Assembly: GCF_910593845.1 (NCBI RefSeq)
Contig: NZ_CAJVAS010000052.1
Location: forward strand, 1-41,666
Direction of reading: 5' to 3'
Length of the DNA stretch: 41,666 bases
Origin: Paenibacillus solanacearum
GTDB lineage: Bacteria > Bacillota > Bacilli > Paenibacillales > NBRC-103111
The notes below the pieces were generated by a model. That model was given only the letters and a program-made list of their open reading frames with translations. It was not told the origin of the DNA and did not search any database. The translations under genes and the position numbers were made by a program. Of this stretch, positions 15,495-23,674 are shown in pieces (positions within the stretch are counted from its first letter, which is position 1; every line of letters begins with the position of its first letter).

Positions 15495-16286
15495 TCACCG
15501 GCTCGTTTGCAGCACCTTCGTCAGGAAAGTGTTCATCAATACAGGCAAAGAAACCAAAATCGGAGGATCGTCCGGACGAGGCTCGTGAAGCATGACTTCC
15601 CGATAGTGGACGCTGGCGGCAGGACCGACGACAATCGGCTCCTTGGTCCGGGTGCGCAGCGTGGCTTGCGGAATTAAAATGTCCATCGCGTTCATTCCCC
15701 AGGAAAGCGTTGTCGCCATCAAGTAATAGGTGCCCGGCTTGACGCCGGTAAAGCAAAATTGGCCGACCGAAGAAAGCAGCGTTCCGTGGATGGGCAGCCC
15801 TTCGGGGATCGGTTTGGCAAACAAGCCGATCAGAATAATGCCTTGGAATGGCCTTACGGCATGAATCGTCCCTTCGACGGTAGAATAAGGACTCGTAATC
15901 AGCTGCGGCTCCTGCCAATCATTGATTTCCTGCAAGGAGCGCAGATGCTCGTCCGCTTGCTGGGCCTTGTTGCGAAAGTCGGACGGCGTTACGCCTACCC
16001 TTTCGGTAAAACGGGTCGTGAACGTCCCCAGGCTTTGCTGTCCGACCGTTAGCCCGATATCGCGTACGCTCAAGTTGGTGCGAAGCAGCAAGTCTTTGGC
16101 CTTCTGCAGACGGAGCGAAGAGACATAGTACAGCGGCGGAAGGCCGGTCTTTTCCTTAAATATGCGTGTAAAATGGTATGGGCTGTATGCTGCATAGGCA
16201 GCCAGTCGGGAAAGCGGAAGCGGGTCATATATGTTCTCATGAATAAACGCGATGACCTCGTCGATTTCCGAATACCGCTCATTCAC
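15495..16286 (-). CDS. AraC family transcriptional regulator
   Basis: About 263 residues. The two-helix-turn-helix AraC domain is at the N-terminus (about 5-100): Leu-Ser-Arg-Leu-Ala-Ala-Tyr-Ala-Ala-Tyr-Ser-Pro-Tyr-His-Phe-Thr-Arg-Ile-Phe-Lys, then Val-Arg-Asp-Ile-Gly-Leu-Thr-Val-Gly near the second. This N-terminal placement is typical of MarA/Rob-like members. The C-terminal 150 residues form a separate domain that probably binds a ligand. GAAGGAG precedes the GTG at 16286 by about nine bases and is preferred over the longer frame from 16316. In the second helix-turn-helix Gln-Gln-Ser-Leu-Gly stands where Phe-x-Ser usually follows. Confidence 0.87.
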   Translation of the reverse strand: MNERYSEIDEVIAFIHENIYDPLPLSRLAAYAAYSPYHFTRIFKEKTGLPPLYYVSSLRLQKAKDLLLRTNLSVRDIGLTVGQQSLGTFTTRFTERVGVTPSDFRNKAQQADEHLRSLQEINDWQEPQLITSPYSTVEGTIHAVRPFQGIILIGLFAKPIPEGLPIHGTLLSSVGQFCFTGVKPGTYYLMATTLSWGMNAMDILIPQATLRTRTKEPIVVGPAASVHYREVMLHEPRPDDPPILVSLPVLMNTFLTKVLQTSR

Positions 16287-16464
16287 AAATTCCACTCCTT
16301 CCAATATGAGGAACAAATGTTCTTATCGATCATATCATACTTTTTTATGGTATGGAACGACATATTTTACCATTTTATAATATTTTCATTTTTTGCGCAT
16401 CCATCTGGAACGTCATTCTTCATAGCAATCACGGGACCGCACGTTTGGGTCATATTCCGAAGCA

Positions 16465-16513
16465 AAAGACGGCTTTGCCCGAGAATGCTGCATTCGCGAG
16501 CCAAGCCGTCTTT
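16465..16513. terminator. Bidirectional-looking terminator
   Basis: AAAGACGGCTT and AAGCCGTCTTT form a perfect 11-bp stem with a 27-base loop; T-rich tracts follow on the plus strand (CTTTATT) and weakly on the minus strand. On the minus strand it would end the VOC gene at 16703. The rest of 16287-16702 holds no recognisable gene; the upstream 16330-16400 part is AT-rich and may hold the AraC promoter. Confidence 0.6.
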
Positions 16514-16702
16514 CTTTATTCAATATTGACAATTCCCCCAAAGACCGCCCCGATGATCCATTATCGAGAGTCCTTCTTCCATATTCTGATGCAAGCTGAC
16601 GAGGTATGCCGAAACGAATCATCAACTTTGCACGATACATGCTGGTGGAGACAGCACGTCTGCCAAACGGAGAGGAGATCCCCGCTCGATCCGAATCACG
16701 CG

Positions 16703-17107
16703 TCAAACTGAATCCGGCATGGAACAAATCGTCACGTCGTACCCGTCCAAATCGCGCAGCGCGAATTCCCGGTGCCCCGCAAACGGATTGAGATGCGGCT
16801 CTTCATCGATTTGGTATCCAAGCGCCTGCGCTCTCTCCCATACTGCATCGAATGCTTCCACGCGAAAAAACAGCATCAGACCGTTGCCCGCCCGGCCTTC
16901 TTCCGCGCTCCGCAGCGTCGGATGTTCGTGGTCTCCCCAGCGATGAAGGCAGAGCAGAATCGTCCCGTCCGAATCGACGAGCTGGTCGAATACATCGCCA
17001 TCCGGGTGCGTGTTGCTGCAGCCAAGCAGCGACATATACCAGTTCGCGCTTGCCTTGACATCGTTAACCGCAATAATCGTCTCTGTTCGTATCACTCCGC
17101 TTAACAC
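16703..17107 (-). CDS. VOC family protein
   Basis: 134 residues, one VOC module. It has Ala-Val-Asn-Asp-Val-Lys-Ala-Ser-Ala-Asn-Trp-Tyr at the first strand-helix, a His-Arg-Trp-Gly-Asp-His-Glu-His-Pro segment in the middle, and Ala-Leu-Arg-Asp-Leu-Asp-Gly-Tyr-Asp-Val-Thr-Ile near the C-terminus. The place of the usual last metal-binding Glu is taken by Thr/Ile, so it may not be a metal-dependent enzyme. A GTG at 17107 is the likely start, with a second GTG at 17095; neither has a strong ribosome site. Confidence 0.82.
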   Translation of the reverse strand: MLSGVIRTETIIAVNDVKASANWYMSLLGCSNTHPDGDVFDQLVDSDGTILLCLHRWGDHEHPTLRSAEEGRAGNGLMLFFRVEAFDAVWERAQALGYQIDEEPHLNPFAGHREFALRDLDGYDVTICSMPDSV

Positions 17108-17240
17108 CGCGCTTTCTCCAATATTGTGGTCCGCCGGGAAACGATTGTATCCGAGCCGTTCCCGAAGCGGTTGATTCTTGGTCTATTACTTGCCATAGTC
17201 GCGAAAGAGAGATCCGGCCGCATCGAAAAGTTCGCCAAAG

Positions 17241-17270
17241 TTCGAACGACCGCCGCGCAGTGTCGCAGCG
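17241..17270 (+). repeat. Dispersed GC-rich repeat, copy 3 (partial)
   Basis: TTCGAACGACCGCCGCGCAG followed by TGTCGCAGCG matches the core of the repeats at 2397 and 3149, with a short insertion. It lies in the gap between two VOC-type genes. Confidence 0.5.
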
Positions 17271-17313
17271 CCTACTGAGCTTCGCGTGCTATTACATACA
17301 TAGCCCAGCCCCG

Positions 17314-17727
17314 CTACGCCAGCTTCGCTTCGCTCCGGTTCGTGATCCTCCAGATCACGCCGTATTTATCTTCAATTTGCCCGAATAGTGCCCCCTTGGA
17401 CGACCGTTTCAGCGGACTTTTCACGGAACCGCCTGCGGCCAGCTTGTCGAACGCTTCTTGAGCTTCGCTCTCGCCAGCGAACTCGAGCGATAACTCCATA
17501 CCGCTCCCCCGGCTAATCGGCTCAAGCCATGTATCGGACATCAGGAAGTTCATACCGCCGGCCACCAGGCTCAAGTACAGCACCCGCTCCCTTGCAGGCT
17601 CCCCCGCAACCTCAGGCTGTTCCTGGTATGTCAGCACAGATACAATTTCTCCTCCGAACGCGCGTAAGTAAAAATCCGCTTGGGTCCTTGCATCCATCGA
17701 AAAAATATAAGGCGTCAGCACTGCCAT
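17314..17727 (-). CDS. PhnB-like VOC family protein
   Basis: 137 residues. The opening Thr-Pro-Tyr-Ile-Phe-Ser-Met-Asp-Ala-Arg-x-Gln-Ala-Asp-Phe-Tyr, followed by Ala-Phe-Gly-Gly-Glu, is typical of the PhnB/DUF1338-like VOC group, once annotated as a demethylubiquinone methyltransferase-like fold. A C-terminal Gly-Gln-Ile-Glu-Asp-Lys-Tyr-Gly-Val-Ile-Trp segment closes the module. Members are widespread and mostly unassigned. AAAGGA lies about nine bases before the ATG. Confidence 0.85.
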   Translation of the reverse strand: MAVLTPYIFSMDARTQADFYLRAFGGEIVSVLTYQEQPEVAGEPARERVLYLSLVAGGMNFLMSDTWLEPISRGSGMELSLEFAGESEAQEAFDKLAAGGSVKSPLKRSSKGALFGQIEDKYGVIWRITNRSEAKLA

Positions 17728-17827
17728 CCTTCAACATCCTTTCCGTCTAGTCGCTATCTTTCACCTCATTATAGCTCGGGCGACAGGAAAGCGTTTCTTA
17801 CGAATTGCGATGTTGACGAACCGGCCG

Positions 17828-18709
17828 TCATTCCGCGATAAACAATTCGCGATGCCCCTGCACGTAGGCATTCGCATTCATCGCTTGATTAACCCGGCGG
17901 ATTGTTCCCTCGGTTTTGGGGATGTCGGCAATCCGGTTTAGCAGCACCCAGCGCAAACAAGCCATCGCCTCGAACGGTTCCAGCTCCGCTCTCGAATAAC
18001 CGCTTGCCGCGGCGTAAGCATCAAGGAAAGCTTGATACCCCTCTTCCCCATCATAAATGGCAGCCAGGAACGCCGCCCATGCCGCGTCATACCTCGGGTC
18101 GCCCAACTGAGCGTTCGTCCAGTCAATGATCGTATACCGCCCCTGCTGCTCCACCATATTGCCCAAGTGAACGTCGCCGTGAATCATGCAGGTTTGCAGC
18201 ATCTCTGCGTTCCCCACCAGCCCCGTTAGGACGGATTCGATGTCGGGATGTTCGCGCAGCCGCGGGTAATAATACGCGATAAAGTCACACCTTCGATGCA
18301 GCGCCGGGGCAAAATCGTCCAAGGGCCGCTTGTGCAAAGCCAGCATCAGAGCGGCCAGATCGACGAAAGTTCGTACTCCCGGCGATTGGACAGGGCTCCC
18401 GTCAAAGCTGGTGACGAGCACCTTATGGTTCGCCGCGTCTAAGCCCCAACCCAGCGGAACGGAAACGGCGACGCCTTGCCGGTGCAGCGTGTCAAGCAAA
18501 GTGTACTGGAACCCGACGTCGGGATCGGACTCCTTGTTCCAGATTTTAAGAACGAACCGGTCGTCATCCAGGCGCAGCTCCCATGTTTCCGCCTCGAGTC
18601 CCGCAGGCAGCCGGACTGCCTCCACCTCCTTAACGCGGTTCAGCAAATGATCGATCACGCTTGATTTTGCAGTCCATCGGATCGATGCAATCCAATCGTA
18701 CAATAGCAT
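17828..18709 (-). CDS. Aminoglycoside phosphotransferase (APH)-family kinase
   Basis: 293 residues with the APH/choline-kinase-like fold. The catalytic loop His-Gly-Asp-Val-His-Leu-Gly-Asn is at 177-184 and the metal-binding Asp-Trp of Ile-Ile-Asp-Trp at about 196. The ATP-binding Lys appears in Phe-Val-Leu-Lys-Ile-Trp near 55. The family phosphorylates small alcohols and amines such as aminoglycosides, homoserine or choline; antibiotic resistance should not be assumed. AAAGG lies close upstream of the ATG at 18709; a GTG at 18658 is an alternative start. Confidence 0.82.
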   Translation of the reverse strand: MLLYDWIASIRWTAKSSVIDHLLNRVKEVEAVRLPAGLEAETWELRLDDDRFVLKIWNKESDPDVGFQYTLLDTLHRQGVAVSVPLGWGLDAANHKVLVTSFDGSPVQSPGVRTFVDLAALMLALHKRPLDDFAPALHRRCDFIAYYYPRLREHPDIESVLTGLVGNAEMLQTCMIHGDVHLGNMVEQQGRYTIIDWTNAQLGDPRYDAAWAAFLAAIYDGEEGYQAFLDAYAAASGYSRAELEPFEAMACLRWVLLNRIADIPKTEGTIRRVNQAMNANAYVQGHRELFIAE

Positions 18710-18824
18710 GGCCCCTTTCCGTTTATAATGGACACATCGCGCGGAACCGGATCTTCCCTTCCATAATGTCCGGATCCTATTACTATTTTCAAGAAACTGG
18801 ATGGATTTCCCTCTTTTTTATACA

Positions 18825-18861
18825 AAAAGGCCCCCATCCTCCCGGTCGGTTTGACACGGGA
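18825..18861 (-). terminator. Weak terminator after clpP
   Basis: On the minus strand TCCCG ... CGGGA with flanking C/G pairs precedes GGGGGCCTTTTTG. The stem is short and the T-run is separated from it, so this is a tentative call. Confidence 0.3.
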
Positions 18862-18898
18862 AGACAGAAGCCTCCTTCCATTCATTGCATGCGGTCCA

Positions 18899-19489
18899 TT
18901 AACCTGGGAACGATTGGATGACTTTATCCAATATTCCGTATGCTTTCGCTTCATCTGCGGACATAAAGTAATCGCGATCCATATCTCTGTCAATCTTCTC
19001 GATCGGCTGCCCGGTCCGCTCCGAGGCGATCTGGTTGAGACGTTCGCGGGTGCGGATGATCCGCTTGGCGCTAATCTCGATATCGCTCGCCTGCCCCTGC
19101 GCGCCGCCATGCGGCTGGTGGATCATAATTTCGCTGTTCGGCAGCGCAATGCGCTTGCCCTTGGCTCCCGACATCAGCAGGATCGCCGCGAACGAAGCGG
19201 CGAATCCGGTGCAAATGGTGGATACGTCGGGCTTGATGAATTGCATCGTATCATAGATCGCGAAGCCGGCCGTCGTCGACCCGCCCGGACTGTTAATGTA
19301 TAGATGGATATCTTTTTCCGGATCTTCGGCCGTCAGGAACAGCATTTGCGCAATGATACTATTGGCTACATGATCGTCAATCGCCGATCCCAGAAAGATG
19401 ATCCGGTCTTTGAGCAGCCGGGAATATATATCATAAGACCGTTCTCCCCGGCCTGACTGTTCTACGACGTATGGAATAAATGTGCTCAT
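18899..19489 (-). CDS. clpP: ClpP family serine protease, second-type paralogue
   Basis: 196 residues. The catalytic triad is present: Ser99 in Gly-Phe-Ala-Ala-Ser-Phe, His124 in Met-Ile-His-Gln-Pro-His-Gly-Gly, and Asp173. The active-site neighbours read Gly-Phe-Ala-Ala-Ser-Phe-Ala where housekeeping ClpP has Gly-Met-Ala-Ala-Ser-Met-Gly, so this seems a paralogue and not the main ClpP. ClpP forms a two-ring barrel that degrades proteins fed by Clp ATPases. AAAAGGAGG nine bases before the ATG at 19489 sets the start. It lies 30 bp after the ECF sigma gene on the same strand and is probably cotranscribed. Confidence 0.92.
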   Translation of the reverse strand: MSTFIPYVVEQSGRGERSYDIYSRLLKDRIIFLGSAIDDHVANSIIAQMLFLTAEDPEKDIHLYINSPGGSTTAGFAIYDTMQFIKPDVSTICTGFAASFAAILLMSGAKGKRIALPNSEIMIHQPHGGAQGQASDIEISAKRIIRTRERLNQIASERTGQPIEKIDRDMDRDYFMSADEAKAYGILDKVIQSFPG

Positions 19490-19519
19490 CGCGAAAATCC
19501 TCCTTTTCATCCTTTACTT

Positions 19520-20299
19520 TTAAGCAACCAACAGCGGGCTGGAATAGCCCGGACTGAACCCCCTGCTGAGCGCCGCTTGCGGGTGCATCGGCATGCCGCT
19601 GCTAAGCGTGCCAGTGTGAAACGAACCGACAACAGCGGGTACGCAATCGGTCTGGACCTCCTCGTTAAGCAGCCTTACCAGCGCTTGCGGGTTATGCTGC
19701 CGGAACGCCTGCAAATAAGCGTACACGATGTGCTCATTCACGACGCGCCCGTCTGTCGGGGCAGCCGCTTCCGTCGGTTCGCCGGACACGCCCACCAGCG
19801 ACTTCAGCTTGGCGCGTGCCCGATGCAGCACCGCCTTGACCGCGCCTTCGGTCGAGCGGATCAGCTGCGCCGCTTCCGCGGCGGTATAACCGAACGCATC
19901 GACCAGCAGCAGGAGTACCCGCTGACGTGCCGGCAGATGCGCGACCAGCGTCTCCATCGCGCTGCGCAGCTCGATCGGATCCACCTCTTCCTGCGGCAGA
20001 CGAAATGTCTCGCCCTCCAGGGCTCCGGCGGCATGCCGCTTTTTCCGGCAGCGGTCAATCCATGTATTATGCGCGATACGGAACAAATACGTCTTGGACA
20101 TATCGCCGCGTGCAGGCTGACGCAAAAACATCTGGTATGCCTTCAGCCACGTATCCTGCACCAGATCGTCCGCTTCCCAGGAGGAGCGGGCGATGGACCG
20201 GCAGTACGCCTGCAGGGCTGAGCGATACGGTTCAATGAGCGCTGCAAAGCGGCTCCGCTCTTCCGTAAACGACGCGCTTCCGAATTCGTGAATCGTCAA
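19520..20299 (-). CDS. ECF-type sigma-70 factor with C-terminal extension
   Basis: 259 residues from a TTG start with AGGAGGG about ten bases upstream; the longer ATG frame lacks a ribosome site. Region 2 (about 17-85) has Ala-Asp-Asp-Leu-Val-Gln-Asp-Thr-Trp-Leu-Lys, and region 4 (about 115-165) has Leu-Leu-Leu-Val-Asp-Ala-Phe-Gly-Tyr-Thr-Ala-Ala-Glu-Ala-Ala-Gln-Leu then Ser-Thr-Glu-Gly-Ala-Val-Lys. About 80 further residues contain Ala-Tyr-Leu-Gln-Ala-Phe-Arg-Gln-His-Asn-Pro, like the SnoaL-type tail of ECF41-like factors, which act in place of a separate anti-sigma factor. No anti-sigma gene is adjacent. Confidence 0.88.
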   Translation of the reverse strand: MTIHEFGSASFTEERSRFAALIEPYRSALQAYCRSIARSSWEADDLVQDTWLKAYQMFLRQPARGDMSKTYLFRIAHNTWIDRCRKKRHAAGALEGETFRLPQEEVDPIELRSAMETLVAHLPARQRVLLLLVDAFGYTAAEAAQLIRSTEGAVKAVLHRARAKLKSLVGVSGEPTEAAAPTDGRVVNEHIVYAYLQAFRQHNPQALVRLLNEEVQTDCVPAVVGSFHTGTLSSGMPMHPQAALSRGFSPGYSSPLLVA

Positions 20300-20436
20300 T
20301 GTAGGCTCCCTCCTGTCGTTCTTAACGAAATACACTATATATACGATTGGCTTCCTTCGAAAGATACGGTGGTGTTTTAAATTTGTGCCAGGAAACGATT
20401 TCAATGGCATCATTTGGGGCTAGTGCTTACACAAGT

Positions 20437-20522
20437 ATTATACCAGGATACGCCGGAACATCCGCCAAAACCGGAGCAAATGCGATTCACAATATAGCCC
20501 TCGCAGGCGGCTCATCGATAAT
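20437..20522 (+). repeat. Imperfect repeat A of a non-coding island
   Basis: Contains GGATACGCCG, then ACCGGAGCAA and GCGATTCACA, and ends near GGCTCATCG. The same order occurs at 20860-20940 (repeat B) with about two thirds identity. The 20300-20991 stretch between the sigma factor and the DUF2642 gene holds no gene with a ribosome site. Confidence 0.6.
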
Positions 20523-20653
20523 GCCAGTTCCGATTCATACGGCAAACCTTTACATTCGGCTGCCTTCTTCATTGTTCGGCTAACCTCGTTACTAGCAGGG
20601 CAAATCGCAGTATATCCTAGCAAAATGCGGTCCGATCCGAACATAACAAGTAA

Positions 20654-20695
20654 AACCGAATTATTCAGAGACCTTTCCCTCTGAATAATTCGGTT
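20654..20695. repeat. Perfect 17-bp inverted repeat
   Basis: AACCGAATTATTCAGAG and its exact complement surround ACCTTTCC. A second small hairpin, GGAAATC-GTAA-GATTTCC, follows at 20732-20749. No T-run follows, so it does not look like a simple terminator. Confidence 0.7.
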
Positions 20696-20859
20696 ATACG
20701 AATTACAGCGGACGTTTCGAGATTTACGAGCGGAAATCGTAAGATTTCCCCTACTCGGAATAGGCTTCTCTGTAATAAATGACAACTAGGGCTGTTATTC
20801 CGCAGCTAGAATTCCTTCGGCGAATGGAAAGAATCGCTCCTGCTTACTCCATACGATAC

Positions 20860-20940
20860 CATACCGGATACGCCGATCCCCCGGCCAAGACCGAATAAAC
20901 GCGATTCACAGCACGAACCTCGCAAATGGCCTCGTGGACA
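20860..20940 (+). repeat. Imperfect repeat B of a non-coding island
   Basis: GGATACGCCG, AAGACCGAATAAA, GCGATTCACA, CCTCGCA and GGCCTCGTGG follow in the same order as in repeat A at 20437, in the same orientation, about 420 bp away. Confidence 0.6.
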
Positions 20941-20991
20941 AAGCAAACGGCGATTGATGCGGTCGTTTTCACTTGGAAACCAGCAGTACGG

Positions 20992-21681
20992 CTACAGGTC
21001 GGGAAAATGAACCGTCTTGATCTGCCGAACGTTCGTATGGAGCTTTCTGCCGTGTGCGGTAACGAGCTCGGCAATTTGGTCCTCACTGTTAAGCAAAAGA
21101 CCGGTATAATCCGCTTGCAGCCCCGCGTCGAACACAACGATTTTACCCGCCAGCTTCTTCAGTTGCTCCTCGAATGTACGTGCGAGCGTTAATCCGGAGG
21201 GGGCGACCGGCAGCTTGTTTCGCTCAAGCGTGTACGGCGTTCGGTCCGGTGGATACGGGATAAGCCACTTCAAATGAAGCAGCGGAATATACATCGTCTT
21301 GTAGACGGGTGAGTAAAACACAAAATAATTCGTCAAAATCGTCGTGACGTAGCCGTGCAACGACTGATTGCCGGTAACGAATATTTCAACGAACATTCCT
21401 TTGGAATGAAGCAGTACTTTACGATACGAGAGCTCTTTCTCGTTCCAGATCGGATTATCGTCCGAAGGCGGTTTGGGAGAATTGGAGATTGAAGAGGAAC
21501 CGGGCGGCAGAGGCTCGATATGCCGCGCATGCGTTAGCGGAATGTACATGTAGCTGTCCCTGGAATACATCACCACAATATCCGGTCCGGCGTCTACCAG
21601 CATACCGGTATGCTTCACCCCTCCATCCAGCTCCAAGTCAATCAATCTGCCGATGTATCGGCCGAAGTAACTCATTGCCAT
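20992..21681 (-). CDS. Protein of three tandem DUF2642 (YuzF-like) modules
   Basis: 229 residues. Three modules of about 50 residues can be seen: about 6-57 with Ile-Asp-Leu-Glu-Leu-Asp-Gly-Gly and Pro-Asp-Ile-Val-Val-Met; about 88-140 with Val-Glu-Ile-Phe-Val-Thr and Tyr-Ile-Pro-Leu; and about 170-226 with Gly-Lys-Ile-Val-Val-Phe-Asp. Each has the small beta-barrel-like pattern of DUF2642. Function is not established; relatives occur in spore-forming bacteria. GGGGGG lies three bases before the first ATG; the second ATG (21675) has better spacing. Confidence 0.7.
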   Translation of the reverse strand: MAMSYFGRYIGRLIDLELDGGVKHTGMLVDAGPDIVVMYSRDSYMYIPLTHARHIEPLPPGSSSISNSPKPPSDDNPIWNEKELSYRKVLLHSKGMFVEIFVTGNQSLHGYVTTILTNYFVFYSPVYKTMYIPLLHLKWLIPYPPDRTPYTLERNKLPVAPSGLTLARTFEEQLKKLAGKIVVFDAGLQADYTGLLLNSEDQIAELVTAHGRKLHTNVRQIKTVHFPDL

Positions 21682-21986
21682 GTTCCCCCCTTCTATGATT
21701 TACGCAGGCCATATGGCAAAAGCATTACATAGCAGGCCTCGCGGCCTTCGTATGGTATTGGACACTGATCCCCTGTCAAGTATATGCGGTGACCGGTTGT
21801 ACTGCATATATATGTCCGGCAGAGCTTGCCCGAACTCATTGATCGCCCTTTTATATGATGATCCACTCTTAACTATAAAGCCTCGTTACTATAAAAGAAG
21901 GCTCCGGTCCCGAGACCGAGGGGAACTGATCTGCAGCAAGCTGTGGAGGAGGCGACGAGACTGCGCTTGCCGGTCGTTGTTCAAGC

Positions 21987-22016
21987 AAAAAAAGACACCT
22001 GCATATAACAGGTGTC
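21987..22016 (-). terminator. Strong rho-independent terminator
   Basis: GACACCTG and CAGGTGTC form a perfect stem with a 7-base loop. On the minus strand the stem is followed by seven Ts. It most likely ends the transcript of the EPSP synthase gene, about 260 bp upstream. The rest of 21682-21986 is gene-free. Confidence 0.82.
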
Positions 22017-22048
22017 GGTTGGAGGATCGGTATGCTGCGTCGTCCGGT

Positions 22049-22210
22049 GTGCAGCCATTCGGCCTGGCGAGGGACGTTCGGCTGACTGCTCCTCAAATGT
22101 GCAACCATTCGGCTAATCGGCCCGGCGAGAAATACCATCAGCTTGCTGCCCCCGTCGGCATGCAGCCTTTCCGCTCGATCGGTCCGGCGTGTGTCATCAG
22201 TTGACTGCAC
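22049..22210 (+). repeat. Three degenerate tandem repeats
   Basis: Units begin GTGCAGCCATTCGGC (22049), GTGCAACCATTCGGC (22099) and ATGCAGCCTTTCCGC (22160). Each is followed by a GG-CCGGCG element and a CAG-TTG-CTGC-like end. Spacing is 50 and 61 bp. They lie between the terminator and the EPSP synthase gene. Confidence 0.55.
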
Positions 22211-22279
22211 CGTTGCGTATAAAACACATTAAACACAGCCGCCTCACCGGGCTGCGCAAGCAGATCACACGCGATAGCG

Positions 22280-23674
22280 TCACTCCGTGCCGTGTGCGGA
22301 AATCGCATCCGGCCGCTCTTCGAAGACGACGGCGACGCCCAATTCGCGCAGCCGGTCGAAGTAGTCCGGGCACGTCTTCGATACGCAGCCGGGGTCGGCT
22401 ATGCGGACGCCCGCGACCTTGGCGCCGATGAGCGACAACGCCATCGCCATCCGGTGGTCGTCATGCGGATCGAGCAGCGCGGGCTGCGGCACTCCCGGAT
22501 GAACCGTCAAGCCATCCGGATGCTCTTCCACGCGGATGCCGAGCTTCCGCAGCTCTTGGCAGATGGCGGCAAGGCGGTCGCATTCATGATGCCGGATATG
22601 GGCCGCATCGGTCAGCGTAACCGGACCGTCGGCGAACGGTGCCAACGCGGCGATCGTCAGCGTCTGATCAGACCAGGTCTTCATGCTGATCGTACATCCG
22701 CCCCGCAGCCGTTCCGTGCCGATCACTTCGATGGCATCGCCGCTCTTCGTGACGGTGCAGCCCATCCGTTCGAGAACGTTCAATATTTCAATATCCGGCT
22801 GGCGCGTATTGGAGTGAATGCCGTGAATGCGTACCCGGCCGTTCGTCAGCGCGGCCAGCGCCCAAAAATAACTGCAGGTCGACACGTCCGGCTCGAGCGC
22901 AAGCGAACGCCCGCTGTAAATACCGGGTTCGACAACGATCGTTCGACCTTCGTCCGCCACGATCGGTTCGACGCCGAACGACTTCATCATGTCGATCGTC
23001 ATTTCCACATAATCCCGCTGGACGACCGGTCCGTCGATCCGGATCGTCAATGGCTTCCTGGCGTACGGCGCCGCCAGCAGCAGCCCGCTGATAAACTGGC
23101 TCGATACGGCTCCTGGCAGCACCGCCTCTCCGCCGGACAGCCCGCTGCTGCGAAGCGTGAACGGCAAGCAGCCGCGCGTTCCATCGTACGCGATCTCCGC
23201 GCCCTGCCCGGCAAGCGCATCCAGCAGCGGTGCGAGCGGCCGCTCGCTCATGCGGCTGCTTCCGCGCAACCGCCAGGTGCCGCTCGCGGCAGCCATAAGC
23301 GCCGCCGGCAAAAAGCGGGCCACTGTCCCGGCCGATCCGACGTACAGCGAACCGCTGCGGTTCGGCCAGCTCCCCACTGCCCCATGAACGACCGCCGTAT
23401 CGCCTTCCAGCTCAACGGCAACGCCCAGCTCACGCAAAGCCGACATGCACCAGTGCGAATCGTCGCTTTGCAATATGCCGGCGAGCCGGGAAGTGCCCTT
23501 CGCGAGTGCGGCCATGAGGAGCGCACGATTGGTCATGCTTTTGCTGCCAGGCACGGTGATGTCGGCGTTCATCGGAAGCGATGGCGGGGAGATCTCCACC
23601 GACTCGCTGTCGTTATAGCGCGACCAGGGAGACCTGGCCTCCCGGTCCGGTTCGTGAATGTTGCTATGATCCAT
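22280..23674 (-). CDS. aroA: EPSP synthase (3-phosphoshikimate 1-carboxyvinyltransferase), divergent type
   Basis: 464 residues. It joins shikimate-3-phosphate and PEP, the sixth step of the shikimate pathway. Lys45 of Val-Pro-Gly-Ser-Lys-Ser-Met-Thr-Asn-Arg, an Arg of Gly-Ser-Ala-Gly-Thr-Val-Ala-Arg (113-120) and the C-terminal Asp-Asp-His-Arg-Met-Ala-Met-Ala are in place. The usual Gly-Asn-Ala-Gly-Thr reads Gly-Ser-Ala-Gly-Thr, and Phe stands where class I enzymes have the Pro (Pro101 of E. coli), so it is neither a typical class I nor class II enzyme. GAGGGTG lies upstream of the ATG at 23674; the ATG at 23710 has no ribosome site. It is alone here. Confidence 0.88.
   Translation of the reverse strand: MDHSNIHEPDREARSPWSRYNDSESVEISPPSLPMNADITVPGSKSMTNRALLMAALAKGTSRLAGILQSDDSHWCMSALRELGVAVELEGDTAVVHGAVGSWPNRSGSLYVGSAGTVARFLPAALMAAASGTWRLRGSSRMSERPLAPLLDALAGQGAEIAYDGTRGCLPFTLRSSGLSGGEAVLPGAVSSQFISGLLLAAPYARKPLTIRIDGPVVQRDYVEMTIDMMKSFGVEPIVADEGRTIVVEPGIYSGRSLALEPDVSTCSYFWALAALTNGRVRIHGIHSNTRQPDIEILNVLERMGCTVTKSGDAIEVIGTERLRGGCTISMKTWSDQTLTIAALAPFADGPVTLTDAAHIRHHECDRLAAICQELRKLGIRVEEHPDGLTVHPGVPQPALLDPHDDHRMAMALSLIGAKVAGVRIADPGCVSKTCPDYFDRLRELGVAVVFEERPDAISAHGTE

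Noticed and set aside
17828..18709. Antibiotic resistance gene
   Set aside because: The APH fold is shared by many metabolic kinases, and nothing around it points to resistance or transfer.
20347..20583. 78-codon plus-strand frame in the non-coding island
   Set aside because: No ribosome site; it covers repeat A, and the matching repeat B is not open in the same frame.
22049..22210. Tandem repeats as a CRISPR array
   Set aside because: Only three diverged units with unequal spacing and no cas genes.
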